From an uncultured bacterium (GTDB lineage Bacteria > Myxococcota_A > Polyangia > Polyangiales > Houyiibacteriaceae), in contig CALJDU010000006.1 of NCBI GenBank assembly GCA_938024995.1, positions 225,399 to 289,398 of the forward strand: a stretch of 64,000 nucleotides of DNA, given 5' to 3'. The position numbers and the translations under genes were made by a program. This document shows, piece after piece, positions 53,669-62,830 of the stretch. The notes beneath the pieces are model-generated. The model saw nothing but the letters and a program-made list of their open reading frames with translations. It was not told the DNA's origin and did no database searches. How positions within the stretch are numbered: the first letter of the stretch is position 1; each line of letters opens with the position of its first letter.

Positions 53669-56306
53669 GCTGGCCCGGTCCGACGCGCGGCGTCTCGCGT
53701 AGAAGAACGGGCGCGCCGACGACCGACCGCGCGCGACCGACCCGGCGCAAAGCGAGATCACACAAGACAAGAAGGATCGCGAGTAGGTAGAGCCAAGGCC
53801 AGGTGCGCGTTCGCTTGGGTCTTGATGATGAGGTCGCGCGAAGCGATCGCTCGGGACTCGGAGACAGCTCTCCACCGCCGCTCGCGACCAGCTCCCGAAG
53901 CGCGCCTGTGTTCGTCCCGTCGCTCGAGAACTCGTCCACGGCGGGACGCGAGCCAACCGCCTCGGCGATCACCTCACCGCGTTCGTTCCGGGTCCGCGCG
54001 ATCGCGAGCGCGTCTTCTGGAACGTCGACGTCAGCGCGGTATCGCCCGACCGCGACTCGACGCAGGGCCACCGTCTCGGTGTGTCGCTCACCCGCGCGGA
54101 TCGTCGTGACCTCTGCCCGGAGCGTGGAGGCTCCGCCTCGCTCCGGAAGGTCGACGGTCAGCGTCGCCGCCGGGCCGTCGATATGCAGCGCGGCGTGTGC
54201 TCCGAGATCGGTTCGGCGCCGCGCCGCGAAGCGTGTGATCTGACGAACGAGCTGTCCGCCTTGGTCCCAGTGCGCGAACGAGTTGGCGTAGCGACCACCG
54301 ATGTCGGTGGTCAGCGCGACCACGCGACCGAGACCATAGCGCCACGAGGCGAGCAGCGGATCATCCTCTCCGGTCACGAGTACGGTATTCGCCGTCGCGC
54401 GTCGCTCGGTCTCGACGTACCCGGTGAGGTCGGGGAAGCGCGTGATGCCCGAGGTCATCGCGTGTCCCTGAGCCGACCGGACCGATACGCGCTCTTCACG
54501 CAGGTTGCTCCGCGACACAGCTCGAGTCTCCGCGACGAAGATGCGGCGGAGATCCGCGCCGCGCTCCGTGAGGTAGAAGCGACCGCCGCCAGCGACAGAC
54601 AAGCGCTGAAGGAACTCGGTGTCTTGATCTCGCGCGCGACCGATCCCGACGACGGTGGTGGTGATGCCCGCGACCCGGGCGTCTCGCGCGAGGTCGATCG
54701 CCCACGGGAGCGTACGACGACACGGCCGGAACGGGCAGCCTTGGTACTGCTCTTCGCTGTCAGCGGTGTCGCTGAAGATGACGACGTGGCGAATCGCTTC
54801 CGGCGCTTCCGTCAGTACGCGGTAGGCATCGGCCAACGCGGTGTAGACGAAGATCCCGCCGCCGCCGACGGTCATGCGCCGGATCTCATCCTGGCGCCGC
54901 GCGAGCAAGGCGGCAGGCATGAGCTGCTGGCTCCAGGTGGTCACGGTGTCGACGGATGCGATGCCCACCCGGTCATCGGGTTGCAACGTCGAGGCGGCCG
55001 CGAGCGCGGCTTCGACCGCGAGCTCGAGCTTCGTGTGACGACCCACGCGGGCGCGCATCGAGCCTGAACGATCCAGCATGATCGCCATCGCGACGCGGGG
55101 GTCTTCGATGTCTCCCCGGTCTTGAATCGCGACCGGGAGCATCCGCGTGATCGGCGCTCCGGCGTAGTTGGGTCCGTAGCTGAAGGCGCCTCCGGTGACG
55201 AAGACACCGCCGCCATCGCGGCGAACGAAGTCGAGCAGCGCTTGTTGCGCGGCGACCGAGAGCCCGCGCACCAACGAGACCTCCCCGTCTCGCTCCAGTG
55301 GAACGTCGTTCAAGATGACGAGATCGAGATCATGAAGGAGGTCCGGATCGAGCTCGTCATCGGCGAGCGAGAGCGTGGACAGGTCCATCCCCGCTTGCGA
55401 AACGGCCTCCTCGAGAAGACTGGGCGTCTCGCCCGCAATGGAGACCACCAGGGCCCTCGGTCTTCCTCCGACCAACGCCGCCGTCCGCACTCGGGGTGAC
55501 TCAACGCCCCTCGCGACGACCGCCGCCGAGTAGGTGTGCGCCGACAGCGGCGCGGCGTGGTCGATGAAGACGGCGGTCGCGCGACCTCGCTCATCCAGGA
55601 TGTGTGACTGGAACGCCTGGAACGTCTCATCACGAAAGAAGCGCACGTTGACCGAGCCGCCTGGAGGTCCGATGAGGTGCGCGCGCGCTTCGATCGGTTC
55701 ACCCATCGCGACGCGGTCTTGCACCAGCTCAACGCGCGCGACGCGGCTCACATTCTCCGTACCTCTGCCGAGCGGGACAACGTCCACCTCGACACCCTCG
55801 CGCGCGAGGTCGCGTACCGCCGCGCGTGCGTCTCCTCGGGTCGTGTTCCCGTCCGAGAGAACGACGATGCGGCGCTCTCCGTGTTCCGGAAGGACCCCAC
55901 CGGCGATGCGCAGCGCCGCCTCAAGGTCGGTGCCGTCTCGGGTATGCATCGTTCTCTCCGGGTCGGGAAGAGCGTCCAGCGGAACCCGCCCCAGCGGCAC
56001 ACGAATTCGTGCCCACTCTCCGAAGTCCACCACGCTCGTTCCGATGTCAGGGAGGCGCTGGGGTTCGAGATCATTGTCGGCCTGAGCGCGCGCGAGCTCG
56101 GCTTCTGCGAGATACTGGTTCGCCTCACCCGAGAACGCACCCGGTACGCTCGGTGACCGGTCGACGACGTAGACAACCGAGCGCTTCTGCGACGTGAGCG
56201 CGAGGTCGGGCGCAAAGGGCGCGATGACGAGAACCGAGATCGCGACCGCGCGTACCAGAAGGGACGCGTGAGTACCGCTCGCGGTGGATCGCTTGAACAA
56301 GCTCAT
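53616..56306 (-). CDS. VWA-domain membrane protein of MoxR/Bat-type operon
   Basis: An 896-aa protein. I choose ATG 56306, which overlaps the preceding stop as ATGA; an upstream ATG at 56354 would overlap more. A membrane helix near the N-terminus is followed by a first, degenerate VWA-like domain (VVYVVDRSPSVPG) and a class I glutamine-amidotransferase-like region (about 270-400). The second VWA domain has an intact MIDAS start (DRSGSM), followed by beta-rich parts and a C-terminal membrane helix. Such proteins work with MoxR ATPases in envelope maintenance or protein maturation, with metal-dependent ligand binding at the MIDAS site. It is the last gene of a five-gene minus-strand operon. 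Confidence 0.88.
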   Translation of the reverse strand: MSLFKRSTASGTHASLLVRAVAISVLVIAPFAPDLALTSQKRSVVYVVDRSPSVPGAFSGEANQYLAEAELARAQADNDLEPQRLPDIGTSVVDFGEWARIRVPLGRVPLDALPDPERTMHTRDGTDLEAALRIAGGVLPEHGERRIVVLSDGNTTRGDARAAVRDLAREGVEVDVVPLGRGTENVSRVARVELVQDRVAMGEPIEARAHLIGPPGGSVNVRFFRDETFQAFQSHILDERGRATAVFIDHAAPLSAHTYSAAVVARGVESPRVRTAALVGGRPRALVVSIAGETPSLLEEAVSQAGMDLSTLSLADDELDPDLLHDLDLVILNDVPLERDGEVSLVRGLSVAAQQALLDFVRRDGGGVFVTGGAFSYGPNYAGAPITRMLPVAIQDRGDIEDPRVAMAIMLDRSGSMRARVGRHTKLELAVEAALAAASTLQPDDRVGIASVDTVTTWSQQLMPAALLARRQDEIRRMTVGGGGIFVYTALADAYRVLTEAPEAIRHVVIFSDTADSEEQYQGCPFRPCRRTLPWAIDLARDARVAGITTTVVGIGRARDQDTEFLQRLSVAGGGRFYLTERGADLRRIFVAETRAVSRSNLREERVSVRSAQGHAMTSGITRFPDLTGYVETERRATANTVLVTGEDDPLLASWRYGLGRVVALTTDIGGRYANSFAHWDQGGQLVRQITRFAARRRTDLGAHAALHIDGPAATLTVDLPERGGASTLRAEVTTIRAGERHTETVALRRVAVGRYRADVDVPEDALAIARTRNERGEVIAEAVGSRPAVDEFSSDGTNTGALRELVASGGGELSPSPERSLRATSSSRPKRTRTWPWLYLLAILLVLCDLALRRVGRARSVVGAPVLLRETPRVGPGQLSTAERDVGGASQKEAA

Positions 56307-58009
56307 CGGAGCCATCCTTTTCCGTAGCCAGCGCCCTCGACGACGAGGACACAAATCGCGAGCCCCGCGAAGAAGAACGCGGGGTGCACCGGCAAGCGCG
56401 TGCCCGGCTGACTGGCGACCGCGTTGAGCGAGGGCGTCTTCGTGATCGCCACCTCGTCGAACGGGATCGCGTCGAAGGAGGTGACCTCATCTGCGCCAGT
56501 GAGCAGCTGGACCGCGTTGGCGAGCAGAACGGGAAACGCGACGCGCAGCACGACATCTGAGCGCGTGGGGTCGAGCCCGAGGTAGACGAAACGCGCGCCC
56601 CCCGCTCGCCCGGTCGCGAGGACCGTCCCGCCGTCGAGCTCCACGAGCGAGCGGACGCGCGGGGCATCGGTCGGGATCTCGAGTGCGCGGGCCGACGCGA
56701 TCGTGACGCCGTCGAGATTGACACCTCGCGTGAGCGCGTGCTCTGGGTCAACCGCGCGAAGCGAGAGCTCCTCTCGCGTAAGGTCTCGTGTCGGGAACGG
56801 GGCCCCCGTGTCGGACGCGATGTAGATCACGGGGCCGGTCACGCGGGAAGGCGCGTCGCCGATCACGACAGCGAGGGCGCCTTCGGGCAACGGAACCGGA
56901 AGCTCCGCGACTCGCGATAGCTCGGTGACCCCAGCAGACCGAAGCGCGGCTTCGACGAAGAACGCGCGTCGCTCGTCTTCCGCGCCGTGCGCCAAGATCA
57001 CGCGCTTGGAGACGGTCTCGGTGATCTCAAGCTCGGCTACGTCGTCGCGCTGAAGCGCGTCGTCGCGACCATCGATGGGGCGAACCGTCGCCGTGAGGCG
57101 AGGCGTGAATACCTGCAAGCGAACTGTTACGTCGGCCAGCGCTCCAGGGGTCACGTCGACCTCCCGCGTCGCGAGAGTGGTCTCTGCGTCTTCGAGGGTC
57201 ACCTGCACGCGACGTGTCTCGAGACCGCTTTCCCGCGCCGTGCTGCCGCCGCCACTGGCGCTCTCTGCGCCGCTCGCGGTGATACCGATCATGACCGCGC
57301 GGTCCTCGTCTGCGACCGCGTCTTGTGGCGCGCGGGCCGAGAAGGCGACGATCCCCACGTTGTCGCGCTGCGTGCCCTCGGCGGACCGGGCCAACAGGAC
57401 CTCTTCCACCTCGCCGTTCCAGGTGTCGGTCGCACCACGCGTGGTGCTGTTCCCGTCGTGGAAGATCCGCAGGGTCGTTGAGTGATCCTGAAAGCCGCGC
57501 GCGACTCGGATCGCGGCGCTGAGGTTCGCGGTCCCTCGCGTCGGTTCGATGCGGTCGATCGCGCGTGTGATGGCCTCTTCGTCGTTGCTCGGACCGATCA
57601 AGACCTGTGCGGTGTCCCCGGCGGTGATCAAGGCGAAGCGTGCTGTCGTCCCGAGTCCGCGCGCGTCTGAACGGAGACGTTCTCGCGCGCGCTCAAGCGG
57701 CGAGTGGTCGCCGGAACCCATCGAGGCGCTCACGTCCACGATCGCGATGGTCAACGAGTGATCGCCCAAGCGGGAGGGGCGCGCGGCGGCGAGCGCGAGC
57801 GCGAGGAAAGCGCTGACACACAAGAGGAAGGACAAGACGCGCGCGAGTGACCGGAAGCGTCGGTTCTTCGCGTTCGCGATGGCAAAGCGCTGCCACAAAA
57901 GCGTTGATGGAACCGTCGCCACGTTGCGCGAGCGCCGGAACAAGAACAGCAAGGTGAGCGGTACGACCAGCGCCGCGAGGCTCATGAACCATGGGTGGGT
58001 CAGGATCAA
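56303..58009 (-). CDS. BatA-like membrane/VWA protein
   Basis: A 568-aa protein. The start is TTG 58009, which overlaps the DUF58 stop as TTGA and gives the family-typical N-terminus MILTHPWFMSLAALVV. The aerotolerance-regulator N-terminal helices are followed by LLWQRF and a second helix (LARVLSFLLCVSAFLALALAAARP). A VWA domain follows (IAIVDVSASMGSGDHSPLE with DxSxS). The rest (about 240-540) is beta-rich and ends in a membrane helix (FFFAGLAICVLVVEG). It is probably the partner of the VWA protein encoded next. The far-upstream in-frame ATG at 58228 would give an Arg-rich extension inside the DUF58 gene and is rejected. Confidence 0.87.
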   Translation of the reverse strand: MILTHPWFMSLAALVVPLTLLFLFRRSRNVATVPSTLLWQRFAIANAKNRRFRSLARVLSFLLCVSAFLALALAAARPSRLGDHSLTIAIVDVSASMGSGDHSPLERARERLRSDARGLGTTARFALITAGDTAQVLIGPSNDEEAITRAIDRIEPTRGTANLSAAIRVARGFQDHSTTLRIFHDGNSTTRGATDTWNGEVEEVLLARSAEGTQRDNVGIVAFSARAPQDAVADEDRAVMIGITASGAESASGGGSTARESGLETRRVQVTLEDAETTLATREVDVTPGALADVTVRLQVFTPRLTATVRPIDGRDDALQRDDVAELEITETVSKRVILAHGAEDERRAFFVEAALRSAGVTELSRVAELPVPLPEGALAVVIGDAPSRVTGPVIYIASDTGAPFPTRDLTREELSLRAVDPEHALTRGVNLDGVTIASARALEIPTDAPRVRSLVELDGGTVLATGRAGGARFVYLGLDPTRSDVVLRVAFPVLLANAVQLLTGADEVTSFDAIPFDEVAITKTPSLNAVASQPGTRLPVHPAFFFAGLAICVLVVEGAGYGKGWLR

Positions 58010-58953
58010 CGGATCGTTCCTGCGCGAAAGATCCCAGCGCGGAGCGCGCGCCCGACCACGAGGTCGAAGTCGTCGTCGGTCGATACGCGTAAGACGCGGG
58101 CGCCGAGACGGGTCGCTTCTGCGTCCAGCGCGTCTCGATGTTCGTTCAGCGCGGCGCGATAGGCCGCGAGCGCCCCGCGTGACGGGAGCTCCACCAGCTC
58201 GCCGGTCTCCGCGTCCTCGAGCGTGCAACCGGAGAGATCAGGAGGAGAGAGCTCGAAGGGGGTGAGGACCTCGACGAGCACGACTTCGTGTCCGCGGGCG
58301 CGAAGCGCGCGAGCGCCGTCAAGCGCGCCACGAGGATCGAGGAGATCGCTAAACACGACACACAACCCACGTCCGCCCAGCGTGTCGGTCGCGATTCGCG
58401 CGGCTCCCGCGAGGTCAGTCAGTCCGCGGGCGGTCAAGCCGCTCATCGCGCGGAGCAGTCCACCGAGACCACGTCGGCCGCTGACCGCCCGGCTCAAGAT
58501 CCGTGGCGTGCGAGCGGTCGCGATCGCCGCGACGCGATCCTCCGACTCAACCGCGACCGCGGCGAAGCCCGCCGCGAGGCGGCACGCTTGCGTGAGCTTG
58601 GACGGCGCCCCATACGCCATCGAAGCGCTCTGATCGATGATCAACGCGAGCGAGAGCGGCGTCTCGTCCGCCACGATGCGAACCAAGAGCTTTTCGAAGC
58701 GAGCGTAAGCGCACCACGCGATCCGCCGTGGGTCGTCCCCCGGAACGTACGCGCGCGTATCGATCGGGGCAGAACCCGTTCCCACCGAGCGCTGTTCCCG
58801 TGGTCCGCGACGGCGCGCGCTGGGGATGCGTCGCGCTTGCACCGTCAAGCGAGATAGACGCGCGCTCACTTCGGGAGAGAGAAGAGAAGCCGCGGGATCG
58901 AGCCGCGCGTTCTGGGCCGCCGAACGCGGGAGCGTGAGCGCGTGCGTGGTCAC
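58006..58953 (-). CDS. DUF58 protein of MoxR operon
   Basis: A 315-aa soluble protein. GTG 58953 overlaps the MoxR stop as GTGA and is chosen over an in-frame ATG at 59319, which would add Arg-rich residues inside the MoxR gene. The DUF58 signature is YVPGDDPRRIAWCAYAR followed by VWA-like LALIIDQSASMAYG (DxSxS) and a later LVFSDLLDP-like CVVFSDLLD. DUF58 proteins are regular partners of MoxR AAA+ ATPases and are thought to be substrates or adaptors for them. Confidence 0.92.
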   Translation of the reverse strand: MTTHALTLPRSAAQNARLDPAASLLSPEVSARLSRLTVQARRIPSARRRGPREQRSVGTGSAPIDTRAYVPGDDPRRIAWCAYARFEKLLVRIVADETPLSLALIIDQSASMAYGAPSKLTQACRLAAGFAAVAVESEDRVAAIATARTPRILSRAVSGRRGLGGLLRAMSGLTARGLTDLAGAARIATDTLGGRGLCVVFSDLLDPRGALDGARALRARGHEVVLVEVLTPFELSPPDLSGCTLEDAETGELVELPSRGALAAYRAALNEHRDALDAEATRLGARVLRVSTDDDFDLVVGRALRAGIFRAGTIR

Positions 58954-60062
58954 GACCCGCTCGCGTTCTTGGGCTCGGCGTCCGGCACCACTTGCAGCAA
59001 GCCTGCGAGCGCTTGCTCGACGGAGACGCCCATGGCTTCTGCCTCGAACCCAAGCGCGACCCGGTGTCGTAACACGGGGACCGCGACGGCTTTGATGTCG
59101 GCGATGGACGTGCAGGCTCTGCCGACCATCAACGCGCGTGCGCGAGCGCAGCTCATCAAGGCTTGGACCGCGCGTGGGCCTGCGCCGTAGCGCGCGCCTT
59201 CGATTTGGTGAGTCGCGAGGACGAGACGCGCCGCGAAGCTGAGCACGTGCGGAGCAGAGGGGATCTCTCGCGCGATCGCTTGCGTCGCTTCCAGATCGTG
59301 AGGCGTCGTGACCGCGCACGGGAGGTCCGGTTCTTCTGCGCGAGCCGCGATCGCCGTGAGCGTCGCGAGGTCCGGCATCTTCAACACGAGCTTCATGAGA
59401 AAGCGATCGAGCTGCGCTTCAGGAAGCGGAAAGACCCCTTCCATCTCGATCGGGTTCTCCGTCGCGAGGACGAAGAAGGGTCTGGGCAAGGGACGGGAGA
59501 CGCCGTCCACCGAGACCGTGCGCTCTCCCATCGCTTCCAAGAGCGCGCTCTGGGTCTTCGGCGTCGCGCGATTGATCTCATCGGCGAGCAAGAGGTTGGT
59601 GAAGACCGGACCCTCTCGGTACTGGAGGTCTTTGCTTCCGTTCGGGAGCGAGACAACGAGGCTCGTCCCGAGCACGTCGCTCGGCATGAGATCCGGCGTG
59701 AACTGGACACGCGCGAAGCGGCCGCTGAGGAGGGTCGAGAGCGTACGCACGATCTGCGTTTTCCCGAGCCCTGGTGCGCCTTCGAGGAGCACGTGCCCAC
59801 CAGCGAGCAAACACGTGGTGACGTGCTCAAGCGTTTCGTCCTGTCCAAAGATGACAGAGCGAAGACCCACTTGAATCGCGTTCGCGAGCTCCTGCGCTCG
59901 CGTGAGCCGCGCCTCGACGTCCTCTTTTGATCGCTCGCGGTGACGCGGCGCGGCCTCGTAGAGCGGATGAGGTCCTGACTCATCGGGGTCGACGCTCCGC
60001 TCATGCTCCGTCGCGGACGTGGCCTCTGTGTCGATCGGGTCGACTGCTTCCTTGCTCATCAT
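58950..60062 (-). CDS. MoxR-family AAA+ ATPase
   Basis: A 370-aa cytosolic AAA+ chaperone-like ATPase. Walker A is GAPGLGKT (residues 95-102), Walker B is LLLADEINR with D161/E162, and the sensor-1-type ATENP and the MoxR-typical EGVFPLPEAQLDRFLM block are present. MoxR proteins are believed to help activate or insert metal cofactors in VWA-containing partners. The start at ATG 60062 overlaps the upstream stop (ATGA); a second ATG lies one codon later. It heads the chaperone part of the operon and is followed by DUF58 and the two Bat-type genes. Confidence 0.95.
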   Translation of the reverse strand: MMSKEAVDPIDTEATSATEHERSVDPDESGPHPLYEAAPRHRERSKEDVEARLTRAQELANAIQVGLRSVIFGQDETLEHVTTCLLAGGHVLLEGAPGLGKTQIVRTLSTLLSGRFARVQFTPDLMPSDVLGTSLVVSLPNGSKDLQYREGPVFTNLLLADEINRATPKTQSALLEAMGERTVSVDGVSRPLPRPFFVLATENPIEMEGVFPLPEAQLDRFLMKLVLKMPDLATLTAIAARAEEPDLPCAVTTPHDLEATQAIAREIPSAPHVLSFAARLVLATHQIEGARYGAGPRAVQALMSCARARALMVGRACTSIADIKAVAVPVLRHRVALGFEAEAMGVSVEQALAGLLQVVPDAEPKNASGS

Positions 60063-61948
60063 GGGCTCCTCTCCGCTCCAGGGCGGATCGATTCGAAGTA
60101 GCGCCGCACGACGTCACGTCGGGCGGGCGGGACATGGTCGTTCTCGAGCGCGTCTTCGATGACGGCGTCATAGGTCGGGAAGACATCGCGGTACGCTTGG
60201 GTGGGCTCTCCGTCGACGCCGAGCCCTTCGATCGCCTGCACCGCGCGGGTCCCTTCGTGAACGTCGACTCGGTCGCGCGATGAACGTGTCGCGGAGGCGG
60301 TCGAGCCGCGCCCGTTGCGACGGTCGGGGACGTGCGGCTCGGCGAGTTGCGAGGCCGTCCCGACGCTCTCGGCTTGCTCGAATCCAGCGAGCCGCGCGGC
60401 GAGCGAAGCGAGCGCGGAAGAGCGCGCGCCGCTCGCGGCGGTGGACGAAGCGCGCTCTGAAGACGCACCTGCCGTTCCCGAGCGACCGTCTCCTTCACGT
60501 CCAGCGTCTCTCTCGCTCTGCGACTCGCGATTGAGCATGGCCAAGCGGACCGCGCGCTCGAGCAGACCCGCGCGTTCCAGCAGGCGCGCCATCTGTTCGG
60601 CGGCGCGGCTCATCGCGCGCCGCTGGCGCTCGAGCTCCGCGGCGCGTTGCGCCGCCTCCGCCATCGCGTCTGCTGCGGCGTCCCGTTCTCCGCGTGAGAG
60701 CGCTTCGGCCGCGCGGTTGAGGCTCTGCGCGGCGGCGCGCTCCGCTTCGGTCGCGCCTGGTCGCGCGGCGCGTTCCCCCGCCGCTTGGGCGGCGCGTTGA
60801 AGACGCTCGAGGGTTCGCCGCTGCTCTGCTTCCGCGGTTTCGGTATCGCTCCCGCGGGCGGGCTCTCGGAGACGCTTGGTCAGGAGCCGTAACGATTCCC
60901 TCACGTCGCTGGCGGGACGCGTTTTACCCCGTCGCGCGCGTCTTGGAGCGCGCCCTGCTTCGCCACCTTGCTCACCTCCCTGCCGCGCGCCTGCTCGCGA
61001 ACCTCGTTCACTGGTCCCGTGCTCCGCGCGCTGAAGAGCGCGCGCCAGGTCGCGAAGCGCGGAGTCGAGCTCACGTTCGCGACGCGAGGCTTCGCGGTCA
61101 CCGCTTCGGACGGCCGACAGCTCGCGAAGCGCGCCTTCACGGTTTCCGCGCGCCATGAGATCTGCGGCATGATTCGCGCGCCGACGCGCGATCTCGAGCG
61201 CGTCCTCCGTCTCGCTCCCGCTGCCACCGCTGGAGTAGGCGTCTTCACGTGCCCTCTCTTCTTCGTCGATCGTTTCGGGATCGTTCGGCGCTTCATTCGC
61301 CTCCTCGGCGACGCGGACGAGCGCGGCGACCAGCGCTTGCTCTTCGGGGGTCGGCGGACGCTGAAGCAAGCTGACCCAAGCGGGGTCGAACGAGCCAACC
61401 AAGACGGCGACGAGCATGAGGAGCACGCTCGACGCGATGGTCCGTCGCGGATGGGGCGAGGTCGGACGAGGCAGGATCGTCTCGAGCGGGAGCCCGCGAA
61501 GCGTGTTCGTGGCGCGCTGAATGGTGAGCTCGCGAAAGCCGCTGCTGCGGTTGTCCCGCTGAGTCGCGAAGGAGAGCGCGCTCGCGATGATGTCGTCGAG
61601 GCCGAGCGCGATGTCGAGCCTTCGCGCGGTGGCGAGCGCGCTCGGGAGTCGACGGGTCGCCGCGACGAAAACGAGACCGGTCGTGACGAGCCCGATGACG
61701 AGGAGGATGAGCGAGCGGACAGGGCCAAGCGACAGTGGTTGATGCGTCGCGAGCGGCCAGACCAGCGGACGCAGAGCGGTGATGGTCGCGGCCGCGAGGA
61801 AGAGGCGCGCTCCGTGCCGCACGCGGAAAGAGGCGCGACGCTGGGCTCGAAGCCGTCGCCGCGCTTGTTCCACAACCGTGACGACGGTGACTCCGGGACG
61901 CTTCGCCGAGGTCAGTTCGGGACGTTTCGCGGCGTGAACGGGTTCCAT
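60059..61948 (-). CDS. membrane-anchored Ala/Arg/Glu-rich coiled-coil protein (DUF4175-like position)
   Basis: A 629-aa protein from ATG 61948 (ATG 61966, six codons upstream, is also possible). Two N-terminal membrane helices (around 45-90) and one near 175-195 precede a long charged helical region (about 210-480, repeats rich in Ala, Arg and Glu such as ERQRRAMSRAAEQMARLLERAG) and a Ser/Gly/Arg-rich section. The C-terminal domain (about 560-620) contains VPPARRDVVRRYFESIRPG. The order 'membrane helices, long helix, YF motif' matches the DUF4175-type proteins found ahead of MoxR operons. It is the first gene of the operon. Confidence 0.82.
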   Translation of the reverse strand: MEPVHAAKRPELTSAKRPGVTVVTVVEQARRRLRAQRRASFRVRHGARLFLAAATITALRPLVWPLATHQPLSLGPVRSLILLVIGLVTTGLVFVAATRRLPSALATARRLDIALGLDDIIASALSFATQRDNRSSGFRELTIQRATNTLRGLPLETILPRPTSPHPRRTIASSVLLMLVAVLVGSFDPAWVSLLQRPPTPEEQALVAALVRVAEEANEAPNDPETIDEEERAREDAYSSGGSGSETEDALEIARRRANHAADLMARGNREGALRELSAVRSGDREASRRERELDSALRDLARALQRAEHGTSERGSRAGARQGGEQGGEAGRAPRRARRGKTRPASDVRESLRLLTKRLREPARGSDTETAEAEQRRTLERLQRAAQAAGERAARPGATEAERAAAQSLNRAAEALSRGERDAAADAMAEAAQRAAELERQRRAMSRAAEQMARLLERAGLLERAVRLAMLNRESQSERDAGREGDGRSGTAGASSERASSTAASGARSSALASLAARLAGFEQAESVGTASQLAEPHVPDRRNGRGSTASATRSSRDRVDVHEGTRAVQAIEGLGVDGEPTQAYRDVFPTYDAVIEDALENDHVPPARRDVVRRYFESIRPGAERSP

Positions 61949-62198
61949 CTCCCTCAGACATCGCAAGCGCGGTGCCAGCCGCGCGCTTTCCGACTTCTTC
62001 GCGAGAAGATGGATGTCGGGAGCTTCCGCCCATCGCGCGGCGTGGATTCCCTGACACGATCAAGTGTTGTCTCGAACGCGCTCGTTCTTCGTCGCCTTGC
62101 GTCAGTCGATCCGGTGGTTTCCTGTGGGCTTGTGCTCGAAAACGTCGCGGTTTTCGTCAATACTGCGGCACGCGCTCACGCGTGGACTGGAGACTCGC

Positions 62199-62765
62199 TT
62201 GACTGGATTTCGCCTCAACGCCATCGCCCTCACGGGCTCGCTCGTTCTCTCACTTGTGGGGTGCGGCGACGACCCAATGATGATGGAGGAGCCCCCCGCG
62301 CCGGTCGCTACGGTTCCGGATCACCCCGCGTGCGACACGGTGCGTGATTGGAACGGCGGATGGGTGGCCGCTGAGGAGCGCGTCCTGGAGTTGGTCAACG
62401 AGCATCGAGCGACGGGCTACAACTGTGACACCGAAGGGAACTTCGGTCCGGCGCCCGCGCTGACGATGCAGTTGCACCTTCGTTGCGCGGCGCGGATCCA
62501 CAGCCAGGACATGGTTGACCGTGGTTTCTTCGACCACACGAACCCGGATGGTGAGGGCCCCGGCGGCCGGATCGATCGGACGGAGTATCCGACACGCGGG
62601 TACGGCGAGAACATCTACTTTGGGAGCCCACGCGCAGCGGACGCGGTTCAAGCGTGGATGGAGAGCGACGGACACTGTCGCAACATCATGGATCCTGACT
62701 TCGACATCATCGGGGTGGGACGCGACGAGACCCACTGGACCCAGGTGTTCGGCATTCGGCGGTAA
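62199..62765 (+). CDS. CAP/SCP-domain lipoprotein
   Basis: A 188-aa predicted lipoprotein. TTG 62199 has a GGAG ribosome-binding site 7 nt upstream and gives a compact signal (MTGFRLNAIALTGSLVLSLVGC). An in-frame ATG at 62064 would add 45 residues that do not look like a signal. The mature domain is CAP/SCP (PF00188 type): LELVNEHRA, LRCAARIHSQDMVDRGFFDHTNPDG, GENIY and HCRNIMDPDFDIIGVG, with the conserved His/Glu pair present. CAP proteins are secreted and in bacteria are mostly uncharacterised. The gene is divergent from the MoxR operon. Confidence 0.9.
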   Translation: MTGFRLNAIALTGSLVLSLVGCGDDPMMMEEPPAPVATVPDHPACDTVRDWNGGWVAAEERVLELVNEHRATGYNCDTEGNFGPAPALTMQLHLRCAARIHSQDMVDRGFFDHTNPDGEGPGGRIDRTEYPTRGYGENIYFGSPRAADAVQAWMESDGHCRNIMDPDFDIIGVGRDETHWTQVFGIRR

Positions 62766-62830
62766 CGTCGCGACCGTTCCGCTCGAGATGGTTCGTTCTG
62801 GGAGTTGGCCTTGTTGGCCTCGGTCGTGCT

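Noticed and set aside
58010..58228. Extended N-terminus for the BatA-like protein
   Set aside because: The extra 73 residues are Arg-rich and lie within the DUF58 gene. The TTG at 58009 gives the conserved THPWF start.
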